In this document: positions 31,178 through 38,314 of the stretch, piece after piece
Layout: each line of letters begins with the position of its first letter
Numbering within the stretch: the first letter of the stretch is position 1
Assembly (NCBI GenBank): GCA_905478035.1
Contig: CAJQGX010000025.1
Location: 1 to 38,314 of the forward strand
Direction of reading: 5' to 3'
From: an uncultured SAR86 cluster bacterium
GTDB lineage: Bacteria; Pseudomonadota; Gammaproteobacteria; Magnimaribacterales; D2472
DNA length: 38,314 bases
Notes under the pieces: generated by a model
What the model was told of the DNA's origin: nothing
What the model saw: the letters and a program-made list of their open reading frames with translations, nothing else
The model's database searches: none
Made by a program: the position numbers and the translations under genes

Positions 31178-31738
31178 TTGTCTTCCAAATCTTTAGATAT
31201 AAATCAGTCTATAGATTGGCTAAATAGAGGAAATATATTAGCTCATCCGACTGAGGGCGTATGGGGTTTGGGTTGCAATGCTTTTGACGAGTTAGCGTTC
31301 AAAAAAATATATGATTTAAAGAAAAGAGATAGAAAAAAAAGTTTTATTTTACTGGTTAATTCATATCAAAGCATTGAAAAATATATTACTAAAATATCAA
31401 AAGCTGATATAGATTATTTAAATGAATATTGGCCTGGACCTGTAACATTCCTTATACAATATAATAACAATCTTCCAGAACATCTTCAAAATGAAACTGG
31501 AAAGATAGCAGTAAGAGTAAGTAATCACTTACCTATAAAAGCTTTAATTAAAGGATTTAATGGAATTATGGTCTCTACTTCTGCAAACATATCAGGAGAG
31601 GCTATAATAAATGATCCTGAAAAAATAATGTTAACTTTTGATGATGATTGTACTGCCTTTTATAATGAGGATTTAGGGAAGCTTAAAAAGCCTTCAAAGA
31701 TAATTGATCTGACATCACGAGCAATAATTCGCAATTAA
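31178..31738 (+). CDS. tsaC: Threonylcarbamoyl-AMP synthase (Sua5/YrdC domain)
   Basis: Makes threonylcarbamoyl-adenylate for t6A modification of tRNAs reading ANN codons. The 186 residues (E. coli 190) form a single YrdC domain: GNILAHPTEGVWGLGC near residue 18, IYDLKKRDRKKSFILLV, EYWPGPVTFLI, and STSANISGEA. The start is TTG directly after the purE stop, with no ATG nearby and no clear Shine-Dalgarno, so translation is probably coupled to purE. In E. coli and Pseudomonas tsaC also lies close to aroE. Confidence 0.95.
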   Translation: MSSKSLDINQSIDWLNRGNILAHPTEGVWGLGCNAFDELAFKKIYDLKKRDRKKSFILLVNSYQSIEKYITKISKADIDYLNEYWPGPVTFLIQYNNNLPEHLQNETGKIAVRVSNHLPIKALIKGFNGIMVSTSANISGEAIINDPEKIMLTFDDDCTAFYNEDLGKLKKPSKIIDLTSRAIIRN

Positions 31739-31740
31739 AA

Positions 31741-32646
31741 ATGACTAAAGACCTAGAACAAATATTTACCAATTCTCAAAAAAAAGTTATTGATGCATTT
31801 TCTAAAATTGAGTCTTCAAAGAAAGCAAAAATAACCTTTGATAAATGGAAACGGCCAGAGGGTGGAGGGGGTCAAACTTTTGTAATTGAATCAGGTGCGT
31901 TTTTTGATAATTGTGCAGTTAATTTTTCTTCAATTTCTGGAAAAAAACTTCCAAAAGCTGCTCTTGGAAATGCCTTGGTAAAATCATCAAATAATGGATA
32001 TCGAGCAATGGGCCTGTCTGTTATTTCGCACCCTAAGAATCCATTTGTACCATCTAGCCATTTAAATATTCGACTTTTTTGCATTCTTGACAAAAATAAA
32101 AATATAAAAGAATGGTGGGCAGGTGGCGGCTATGATTTAACCCCATATATTTCATTTAGATCTGACAATGTTAAGTGGCATAAGGATGCTAGAGCTTTAT
32201 TAGATTCATATCACAAAAATTTCTATAAAAATTTCTCAAAAAATTGTAATGAATACTTTTATATTCCACATAGAAAGGAAAGAAGAGGTGTTGGAGGTAT
32301 ATTTTTTGATAATTTTACTAAAATGGATTTAAACAAGACTATAGACATGCTTTCTAATATTGCAGATCAATATCTATCTTCATATTTGCATATTGCAAAT
32401 AAAAGAAAAAAAACACAATTTACAAAAGAACAAAAAGATTTTCAGCTTTTAAGAAGAGGAAGATATGCTGAATTTAATTTAGTAAATGATAGGGGGACTG
32501 CTTTTGGCCTTCAGTCTAATGGGAGAATACAATCTATTCTTGCCTCCCTGCCTAAAGATGTTCAGTGGTCTTATAAAAAAGACCCATCTTATATAAAAAT
32601 GGAAAAACAACTCTTAAAACATATCAATAGAGATTGGAATGTCTAA
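31741..32646 (+). CDS. hemF: Oxygen-dependent coproporphyrinogen III oxidase
   Basis: Aerobic step of heme synthesis, coproporphyrinogen III to protoporphyrinogen IX. The 301 residues (E. coli 299) show GGGGQTFVIESGAFFD, WWAGGGYDLTPY, HRKERRGVGGIFFDN and RGRYAEFNLVNDRGTAFGLQ, the best-conserved HemF blocks. The O2-requiring enzyme fits an organism with an aa3 oxidase encoded 2 kb away. Its start is 3 bases after the tsaC stop, and its end overlaps aroE by 8 bases. Confidence 0.97.
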   Translation: MTKDLEQIFTNSQKKVIDAFSKIESSKKAKITFDKWKRPEGGGGQTFVIESGAFFDNCAVNFSSISGKKLPKAALGNALVKSSNNGYRAMGLSVISHPKNPFVPSSHLNIRLFCILDKNKNIKEWWAGGGYDLTPYISFRSDNVKWHKDARALLDSYHKNFYKNFSKNCNEYFYIPHRKERRGVGGIFFDNFTKMDLNKTIDMLSNIADQYLSSYLHIANKRKKTQFTKEQKDFQLLRRGRYAEFNLVNDRGTAFGLQSNGRIQSILASLPKDVQWSYKKDPSYIKMEKQLLKHINRDWNV

Positions 32647-33457
32647 GAAATTTAAATTAGGCGTTGTTGGAAATCCAATAGAGCATTCACTATCACCTTT
32701 TATACATTCTAGGTTTGCAAGGCAAGAAAAAATTAATCTGGACTATCAAGCATATAAAGTTGAAATAGATAAATTTGAAATTTTTATAAATGATTTTTTT
32801 TCTGAATCATCAGCTATTGGGCTAAACGTCACCCTGCCATTTAAAAGTGTTGCAGCTAAATTAACAGGTAATATCTCTGATGAGGCAAAACAAATAAATG
32901 CTGTAAATACAATTCTAAAAAAAAATAAAAATTACATGCTTGAATCTACTGACGGTATCGGATTTATAGAAGATTTAGAGTCTAAGAAAATAAATTTAAA
33001 AAATAAGAATATTCTTTTAATTGGTGCTGGAGCAGCTATTGAAAGCATTCTTTATAGGATAATTTTTGAGAATCCAAAATCTATTTTTATAAAGAATAGA
33101 ACTATTGAAAAAGCAATATATTTAAAAGATAAATATGCTAGATACGGCTCAATAGATTTAGTTTCCAATACAGAAGACCCTTATGATGTAATTATCAATG
33201 GTAGCTCTGCTGGTCTCACTGGCAATTTCTTTAATCCAGGAGATTTAAGCCTTTCAAAAAAACCATACTTTTATGACTTGAACTATTCACTAGATCAAAC
33301 ACCTTTTTGTAATTGGGCAAAAGGTTACACAGATGACGTTTATGATGGAACTGGTATGCTTGTTAATCAGGCAGCACAATCATTTAAAATTTGGTTTGGT
33401 GTTCTCCCATCAGTATCTCAGGTAACAAAAGAGCTTCAGAATTTAAAAAATGAGTAA
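32639..33457 (+). CDS. aroE: Shikimate dehydrogenase
   Basis: NADPH-dependent reduction of 3-dehydroshikimate in the aromatic amino acid pathway. The 272 residues (E. coli 272) contain GNPIEHSLSPFIHS (shikimate site), NVTLPFKS with the catalytic Lys, TDGIGFIEDL, INGSSAGL, and DGTGMLVNQAAQSF with the conserved Gln. The nucleotide-binding loop reads LIGAGAAIES, where GAGGA is usual, so one glycine is replaced by alanine. The NRT after the next strand is kept, fitting NADP use. Overlaps of 8 bases join it to hemF and to yheV. Confidence 0.94.
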   Translation: MSKKFKLGVVGNPIEHSLSPFIHSRFARQEKINLDYQAYKVEIDKFEIFINDFFSESSAIGLNVTLPFKSVAAKLTGNISDEAKQINAVNTILKKNKNYMLESTDGIGFIEDLESKKINLKNKNILLIGAGAAIESILYRIIFENPKSIFIKNRTIEKAIYLKDKYARYGSIDLVSNTEDPYDVIINGSSAGLTGNFFNPGDLSLSKKPYFYDLNYSLDQTPFCNWAKGYTDDVYDGTGMLVNQAAQSFKIWFGVLPSVSQVTKELQNLKNE

Positions 33458-33650
33458 ATTCATTCAATTTATAGCAGGGGCTGTTTGTCCATCTTGTAAA
33501 GCACAAGATACAATCGCGATTAACACCGAAGATGATTTAATTTATTGTGTTAAGTGTGATTTCAAAGAAAATAGACCTGTGCTAAAAGAGAAAAATAATC
33601 AGTCTATAAATGTTATTAATATTGATGATTTCAAGGCCAGCAAAAGCTAG
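33450..33650 (+). CDS. yheV: YheV-family putative zinc-ribbon protein
   Basis: Small soluble protein of unknown function. The 66 residues contain FIAGAVCPSCKAQDTIAI and CVKCDF, that is two CxxC pairs (CPSC and CVKC) suited to binding one zinc. The stretch closely follows what I recall of E. coli YheV (FIAGAKCPACQAQD, CVKC), a member of the DUF2387 group. The Lys/Asn-rich tail looks disordered. It overlaps aroE by 8 bases, so it is translated with the purE-tsaC-hemF-aroE unit. I assign the family from motifs; the biochemical role is unknown. Confidence 0.85.
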   Translation: MSKFIQFIAGAVCPSCKAQDTIAINTEDDLIYCVKCDFKENRPVLKEKNNQSINVINIDDFKASKS

Positions 33651-33702
33651 TAAAACAAGAGACAAAAAGATATCATATGCAGCAAATTTATAGGGCAATT
33701 TT

Positions 33703-33731
33703 TTGTTTTAATTATATTAATAGCTTATAAT
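33703..33731 (+). promoter_or_regulatory. Sigma70-type promoter of the cox operon
   Basis: TTGTTT (33703-33708), 17-base spacer, perfect TATAAT (33726-33731), in the 132-base gap before coxB. The predicted transcription start near 33738 leaves a leader of about 45 bases. The -35 hexamer, spacer length and -10 are the same as in the atp operon promoter. The rest of the gap, 33651-33702, is AT-rich with nothing else that I recognise. Confidence 0.75.
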
Positions 33732-33782
33732 ACGTTATAAGGGAATTTTATTTTTATACACACTTTCACAGGACACACTTAA

Positions 33783-34928
33783 ATGTTACTTAAATATTTA
33801 GCAAAAATTCAATACATGATCATTGCAGGGGCGCTTTTAGTTGCGAGTCCAATCAGAGCGGACTGGTTTGCACTAAACATGACAAGAGGCATTACAGACA
33901 TTAGTAATGAAGTATTTGAATTACACATGTTAATTTTTTGGATTTGTGTTGCTATTGGTGTTGTGGTTTTTGCTGTCATGTTTTATTCAATGTATGCCCA
34001 CACTAAGAAAAAAAATCCAGTTGCTGCAACTTTTCATGAAAATACAAAAGTAGAGATTGCATGGACAATAGTACCTTTTTTAATTCTTATTGCTATGGCG
34101 ATTCCGGCCTCCAAGACTCTTGTTAAAATTTATGACGATGAGGCTGGTGATGTAAATATTCAAGTCACAGGATATCAGTGGAAGTGGCAATATAATTATT
34201 TAGAAGATGATATAAGTTTCTTTGCTAATCTTTCAACAGACCTTGATGAAATTTACAACCTTGTTCCTAAGGGAGAAAACTATCTTCAAGAAGTTGACGA
34301 AATGGTCTTAATCCCGGTTGGTAAAAAAGTTAGATTTCTAATAACCGCCAATGATGTTATTCATTCCTGGTGGATGCCTGACTTTGCTATTAAGCAGGAT
34401 GCCATACCTGGATTTGTTAACACAGCATGGACTAAAGTAGACGTTCCCGGTATTTATAGAGGAAAGTGCACAGAGCTATGTGGTAAAAATCATGGGTTTA
34501 TGCCAATTGTTGTTAAAGCTGTTGAACAAGATGAGTATGATCAATGGGTTTCGGAAAAGAAAGATGTTGCCATGAAGCTTGCTGAACTAACAACCAAGGA
34601 ATGGTCCACACAAGAATTAGTTGAAAGAGGCGAAGATGTTTATGCACTTAATTGCGTTGCATGCCATCAGACAAATGGCCAAGGAATTCAAGGAATTTTT
34701 CCAGGTCTTGTTGGAAGTGAAATTGCTTTGAATGATAAAGAGAGACACATTGAGATATTAATGGAAGGTGTTCAAGGTGCTGCTATGAATTCGTTTAGCT
34801 ATTTATCTGAAGTTGAATTAGCAGCTGTAATTACATATACGAGACAAGCATGGGGTAACGCTGAAAATGGAGATGGCGAAATAGTTATTCCAAAAGATAT
34901 AGTCGATTATAAACAACCAAAAATTTAA
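33783..34928 (+). CDS. coxB: Cytochrome c oxidase subunit II with fused C-terminal cytochrome c domain
   Basis: Takes electrons into the aa3-type oxidase through its CuA centre. The 381 residues begin with a signal peptide (about 1-26), then two membrane helices (roughly 45-70 and 90-110). The periplasmic CuA domain has NDVIHSWWMPDF (His ligand) and CTELCGKNHGFMP (both Cys, the Glu, His and Met ligands). Past residue 280 there is a cytochrome c domain with the heme motif CVACH and a Met-containing AAMNSFSYLSE as likely axial ligand. Subunit II is therefore a caa3-like fusion. Extra residues between the CuA beta-strands (LSTDLDEIYNLVPKGENYLQ) are longer than in mitochondrial CoxII. Confidence 0.96.
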   Translation: MLLKYLAKIQYMIIAGALLVASPIRADWFALNMTRGITDISNEVFELHMLIFWICVAIGVVVFAVMFYSMYAHTKKKNPVAATFHENTKVEIAWTIVPFLILIAMAIPASKTLVKIYDDEAGDVNIQVTGYQWKWQYNYLEDDISFFANLSTDLDEIYNLVPKGENYLQEVDEMVLIPVGKKVRFLITANDVIHSWWMPDFAIKQDAIPGFVNTAWTKVDVPGIYRGKCTELCGKNHGFMPIVVKAVEQDEYDQWVSEKKDVAMKLAELTTKEWSTQELVERGEDVYALNCVACHQTNGQGIQGIFPGLVGSEIALNDKERHIEILMEGVQGAAMNSFSYLSEVELAAVITYTRQAWGNAENGDGEIVIPKDIVDYKQPKI

Positions 34929-34954
34929 AGAATTTAAAGAAGAGGATAGAAAGT

Positions 34955-36538
34955 ATGAGCGCAGTTATAGAAAACCATCATGACGATCACCATCACGGAC
35001 CTGCTAAAGGTTTAACAAGATGGTTATATACAACCAACCATAAAGATATAGGTACATTATATTTATGGTTTAGTTTTGCGATGTTCTTAATTGGTGGAGC
35101 AATGGCTATGGTAATCAGAGCTGAATTATTTCAGCCTGGAATGCAGATAGTTGAACCTGAATTTTATAATCAGATGATAACTCTTCATGGGCTAATAATG
35201 ATATTTGGTGGAGTTATGCCAGCATTTGTTGGTCTCGCTAATTGGCTTGTTCCAATGATGATTGGGGCGCCAGACATGGCACTTCCCAGAATGAATAATT
35301 TAAGTTTTTGGATACTACCTTTTGCTTTCTTTATTCTGCTTTCTTCTCTCTTTATGGAAGGTGGAGCTCCTAACTTTGGTTGGACATTCTACGCTCCATT
35401 ATCTACAACATATGCACCTCCAAGCGTAACCTTCTTTATCTTCTCTGTTCACATAATGGGAGCCTCATCAATTATGGGAGCTATCAACGTTGTTGTAACG
35501 ATCATGAACATGAGAGCACCAGGGGTTGGTTTGATGAAAATGCCATTATTCGTTTGGTCATGGTTAATCACTGCATATCTTTTAATAGCAGTTATGCCTG
35601 TGCTTGCCGGAGCAGTAACAATGATGTTGATGGATATTCACTTTGGCACTAGTTTCTTTAATGCTGCTGGTGGTGGCGATCCCGTATTATTTCAGCATAT
35701 ATTCTGGTTCTTCGGCCATCCTGAAGTTTACATAATGATTTTGCCTGCTTTCGGAATCGTATCTCATATTATTGAAACCTTCTCAAGGAAACAATTATTT
35801 GGATATTCATCTATGGTTTGGGCAATGTTATCTATAGCAATTCTTTCATTTGTAGTCTGGGCGCATCATATGTTTACAGTTGGCTTGCCTCTTGCTGCTG
35901 AATTATTCTTTATGTGGGCAACTATGTTGATAGCTGTTCCTACAGGTGTAAAAGTGTTTAATTGGATTGCAACTATGTTTAGAGGATCAATTACATTTGA
36001 GACTCCTATGTTGTTTGCTTGTGCTTTTGTTGTTCTTTTTACAATGGGTGGCTTTTCAGGTCTGATGTTGGCTATAACACCTGCTGATTTCCAATACCAT
36101 GATACATATTTTGTTGTTGCTCATTTCCACTATGTACTTGTTCCAGGAGCTATATTCTCAATCATGGCTGCTGTTTATTACTGGATACCCAAATGGTGTG
36201 GAAACATGTATGACGAAAGACTAGGAAAATTACATTTCTGGCTTTCTTTTATTGGAGTTAATGTAACTTTCTTCCCGCAACACTTTATTGGTTTAGCAGG
36301 AATGCCTAGAAGATATCCTGACTATGCATTGCAATTTGCAGATTGGAATATGGTATCTACTGTAGGAGCATTCTTGTTTGGAGTTTCTCAAATTTTATTC
36401 TTATTCATAGTTGTGAAGACAGTTATGGGTGGTAAAAAAGCTACTGACCAAGTCTGGGAAGGAGCAAGAGGTCTTGAATGGACAGTTGCATCGCCAGCAC
36501 CATATCACACATTTACTACTCCACCTAAGATAGACTAA
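34955..36538 (+). CDS. coxA: Cytochrome c oxidase subunit I
   Basis: Catalytic heme a / heme a3-CuB subunit that reduces O2 and pumps protons. The 527 residues, with about 12 hydrophobic helices, carry the ligands ITLHGLIMIF (heme a His), FFGHPEVYIMILP (CuB His, the cross-linked Tyr, and the D-channel Glu), WAHHMFTVG (CuB His pair) and VVAHFHYVL (heme a3 and heme a His). The Glu in GHPEVY and the Asp/Asn pattern in the early loops put it in the A1-type heme-copper group (family knowledge). A ribosome binding site AGAGGA lies just before the ATG. The stop overlaps the ctaG start by one base. Confidence 0.98.
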   Translation: MSAVIENHHDDHHHGPAKGLTRWLYTTNHKDIGTLYLWFSFAMFLIGGAMAMVIRAELFQPGMQIVEPEFYNQMITLHGLIMIFGGVMPAFVGLANWLVPMMIGAPDMALPRMNNLSFWILPFAFFILLSSLFMEGGAPNFGWTFYAPLSTTYAPPSVTFFIFSVHIMGASSIMGAINVVVTIMNMRAPGVGLMKMPLFVWSWLITAYLLIAVMPVLAGAVTMMLMDIHFGTSFFNAAGGGDPVLFQHIFWFFGHPEVYIMILPAFGIVSHIIETFSRKQLFGYSSMVWAMLSIAILSFVVWAHHMFTVGLPLAAELFFMWATMLIAVPTGVKVFNWIATMFRGSITFETPMLFACAFVVLFTMGGFSGLMLAITPADFQYHDTYFVVAHFHYVLVPGAIFSIMAAVYYWIPKWCGNMYDERLGKLHFWLSFIGVNVTFFPQHFIGLAGMPRRYPDYALQFADWNMVSTVGAFLFGVSQILFLFIVVKTVMGGKKATDQVWEGARGLEWTVASPAPYHTFTTPPKID

Positions 36539-37098
36539 TGAATTCGGACGCAAAGAAAACATTAAAGAAACTGCTTATTGCAGTTCCTCTTATGTTTGCT
36601 TTTGGCTTTGCATTAGTGCCTTTGTATGATGTTTTCTGTGAAGTGACCGGTATTAATGGAAAAGTATTCCAATCAGACTATGAGGATGAGCTTCTCACAG
36701 ATGACGGTAGGCCTTTGGCAGTTCAATTTATTTCAACAAATAATGAAAATATGCCTTGGGTTTTTGAGCCATCTGAAAAAGTAATGAAAATTTCTACCGG
36801 CGAATACTATACTGCAACGTTCTACGTTAAAAACACCACTAATAAAAAGATGGTTGCTCAGGCCGTTCCAAGTGTTGCTCCCTCAAATGCAGCAGCCCAT
36901 CTTAAGAAATTAGAATGCTTTTGTTTTGAGCAGCAAGAATTAATGCCAGGTGAAGAGGCTCTTCTCCCAGTAAAATTACTTGTTTCAAATGAACTACCTA
37001 AAAACATTAAAAATATAATCATGTCATACACTATTTTTGACATTACAGACTACAATGACGAGCCAATGGCTGGTCACGAAATGAATATGGAGCACTAG
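36538..37098 (+). CDS. ctaG: Cytochrome c oxidase assembly protein CtaG/Cox11 (CuB insertion)
   Basis: Membrane-anchored copper chaperone that delivers copper to CuB of subunit I. The 186 residues have one N-terminal membrane helix (about 11-30), then FCEVTGINGKV, and a periplasmic domain with the copper-binding CFCFEQQELMPGE. Location between coxA and coxC is typical for proteobacteria. ATG overlaps the coxA stop (TAATG) and the coxC ATG follows 6 bases after its stop. Confidence 0.96.
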   Translation: MNSDAKKTLKKLLIAVPLMFAFGFALVPLYDVFCEVTGINGKVFQSDYEDELLTDDGRPLAVQFISTNNENMPWVFEPSEKVMKISTGEYYTATFYVKNTTNKKMVAQAVPSVAPSNAAAHLKKLECFCFEQQELMPGEEALLPVKLLVSNELPKNIKNIIMSYTIFDITDYNDEPMAGHEMNMEH

Positions 37099-37104
37099 AA
37101 TAAT

Positions 37105-38022
37105 ATGAGTACACAAAATTATTACGTACCTGACCAAAGTAGATTTCCAATTTTTATGGCGGTATCTTTATTTCTTTTGGTTATGGGCGCCTCAAGTACT
37201 ATTAATAATTTAGGAGATGCTGATAATAATTCTGTTTATATTCTTTATGCTGGCTTTCTTTCTTTGTTCACGACACTATTTTTCTGGTTTAGACAGGTTA
37301 TTAAAGAACATTTAGCTGGCTTAGATAGCAATCAGTTAAAAACATCTTATGTTTACGGAATGGCTTGGTTTATATTTTCCGAAGTTATGTTTTTTGCAGC
37401 ATTTTTTGGTGCACTTTTCTACGTAAGAAATTTTGCAGTGCCTTGGCTTGGCGGGGTTGGTGAAAAAGGAATTGGCGTTGCCGCTCTAGATTTATGGGAT
37501 GGCTTCGAGTCTGCTTGGCCTTTAATAGAGACACCAGATAAAGGGGCTGCATATAAAGATACTGGTTTTACAAGTATGTCTTGGCCTGGCTTTGATAAAG
37601 CTCTTACGTGGCTTCCACTATGGAATACAATCGTCTTATTAAGCTCAAGCCTAACCGTTCATCATGCTCATGTTGGTTTAAAGAATGGCAACAGAAAACA
37701 ATTCAATGTTTGGCTAGGAGTTACTGTAACACTTGCTGTAATTTTTGTTTTCTTGCAAGCTGCTGAGTACTATGAAGCATATACTCATTACGGCTTAACA
37801 TTGAATTCAGGTATTTATGGGTCGACCTTCTTTATGTTAACTGGCTTCCATGGCTTCCATGTAATGATGGGAGGAATAATGCTTGGGATAATGTTGGCTA
37901 GATCCCTATATGCTGGACATTTTGAAGACCATGATCATTTTGGATTTGAGGCTGCCTCTTGGTATTGGCATTTTGTTGATGTTGTATGGGTAATGTTGTT
38001 CTTATTTGTTTATATACTGTAG
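37105..38022 (+). CDS. coxC: Cytochrome c oxidase subunit III
   Basis: Membrane subunit that stabilises the oxidase and its proton pumping. The 305 residues show about seven hydrophobic helices, with VYGMAWFIFSEVMFFAAFFG (the conserved Glu) and TGFHGFHVMMGGIML, and end ASWYWHFVDVVWVMLFLFVYIL, the hallmark C-terminus of the family. A soluble segment of about 55 residues (around 115-170, rich in Gly, Asp and Trp) lies between two helices, longer than in mitochondrial CoxIII but known from proteobacterial members. The next gene is on the other strand; the two stops abut at 38022/38023. Confidence 0.97.
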   Translation: MSTQNYYVPDQSRFPIFMAVSLFLLVMGASSTINNLGDADNNSVYILYAGFLSLFTTLFFWFRQVIKEHLAGLDSNQLKTSYVYGMAWFIFSEVMFFAAFFGALFYVRNFAVPWLGGVGEKGIGVAALDLWDGFESAWPLIETPDKGAAYKDTGFTSMSWPGFDKALTWLPLWNTIVLLSSSLTVHHAHVGLKNGNRKQFNVWLGVTVTLAVIFVFLQAAEYYEAYTHYGLTLNSGIYGSTFFMLTGFHGFHVMMGGIMLGIMLARSLYAGHFEDHDHFGFEAASWYWHFVDVVWVMLFLFVYIL

Positions 38023-38241
38023 TTAGGAACCATCCCAAGGCACACTATTTCCTAGTTCGCCAGTTATTAGGCCGATGGTAACCAGGATTATTAATATAAC
38101 AGCCAAAGCAACTCTGAAACCGAGACTATTTGCAGTTCTCTTACTTTCAACTTTGCCTTGATCAACTATTAAAAAATAGAGCGCACTGCCAAGAGATAAA
38201 AATATTAAAAATACGTCGATATAAATTAGAGTTTTAATCAT
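38023..38241 (-). CDS. Small twin-transmembrane protein, DUF2909-like
   Basis: The 72 residues form two hydrophobic helices (about 5-25 and 43-62) separated by a charged loop with KVESKRTANSLGFRVAL. That loop plus the second helix resembles the DUF2909 twin-transmembrane proteins found between coxC and SURF1 in Pseudomonas-type cox loci. It is transcribed opposite to coxC and the following gene. A role in cytochrome oxidase assembly is suggested only by position; the function is unknown. Start ATG at 38239-38241. Confidence 0.65.
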   Translation of the reverse strand: MIKTLIYIDVFLIFLSLGSALYFLIVDQGKVESKRTANSLGFRVALAVILIILVTIGLITGELGNSVPWDGS

Positions 38242-38275
38242 AAAATTATTTTAGAACAGTTAACATTTTATAGAT

Positions 38276-38314
38276 ATGAAAAAAAGAAATTTTAAACCAG
38301 GAAAAAAAGTAACA
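38276..38314 (+). CDS. Start of a further gene, probably SURF1 (5' end only)
   Basis: ATG at 38276-38278 opens a frame to the window's end, giving MKKRNFKPGKKVT. That is too short to identify by sequence. The basic N-terminus before an expected membrane helix, and the usual order coxC - small antisense membrane protein - SURF1, suggest the oxidase assembly factor SURF1. It is 34 bases from the start of the divergent DUF2909-like gene. Confidence 0.4.
   Translation, partial: MKKRNFKPGKKVT

Overview
The window looks like the replication-origin neighbourhood of a streamlined, AT-rich gammaproteobacterium. A marine SAR86-like lineage is my best guess, inferred from low GC, very tight gene packing and K/N-rich proteins; no rRNA or other taxonomic marker is present to confirm it. 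The gene order matches the Pseudomonas-type origin region on both sides: glmS-glmU-atpCDGAHFEBI-parB-parA-rsmG-mnmG-mnmE-yidC-rnpA-rpmH on the minus strand, then dnaA-dnaN-recF-gyrB on the plus strand. Beyond gyrB come plsC, a glycyl-tRNA synthetase, a lipid A acyltransferase, trkH/trkA, fmt, def, tsaC, hemF and aroE.

Layout. 1-3175: amino-sugar synthesis (glmS lacking only its last few codons, and glmU). 3202-9961: a complete F1Fo ATP synthase operon, atpI-B-E-F-H-A-G-D-C, with a clear sigma70-type promoter at 9997-10025. 10050-14102: parB-parA-rsmG-mnmG, joined by 8-base overlaps. 14328-17643: mnmE-yidC-rnpA-rpmH, with a promoter in front of rpmH. 17644-17826: the dnaA upstream spacer, with a perfect DnaA box and the best oriC candidate. 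17827-23255: dnaA, dnaN, recF (its 3' end carries a parS-like palindrome) and gyrB. 23252-30626: plsC, glyS, an LpxL-like gene, trkH, trkA, fmt and def. 30680-33650: purE-tsaC-hemF-aroE-yheV on the plus strand. 33783-38022: aa3-type cytochrome oxidase genes coxB-coxA-ctaG-coxC, with a promoter nearly identical to that of the atp operon. They are followed by a small antisense membrane-protein gene and the first 13 codons of a probable SURF1 gene.

How it fits together. The window encodes the initiator, clamp and gyrase for replication start, ParAB plus a parS site for origin segregation, ribosome and tRNA maintenance (rpmH, rnpA, rsmG, mnmE/mnmG, tsaC, fmt, def, glyS), membrane protein insertion (yidC), and both ends of aerobic energy conversion (cytochrome oxidase and ATP synthase). 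No gene-free stretch exceeds 300 bases; the two longest, 14103-14327 and 17644-17826, are described. I found no tRNA, rRNA, CRISPR array, insertion sequence, phage or defence genes and no convincing intrinsic terminator.

I do not see an undescribed multi-gene system. The most unusual points are variations on core machinery: a single-chain GlyRS in the slot where related bacteria carry glyQ/glyS, a GyrB without the long insert usual in gammaproteobacteria, a parS site embedded in recF, a sharp strand-composition change between mnmG and mnmE, and repeated 8-base start/stop overlaps.
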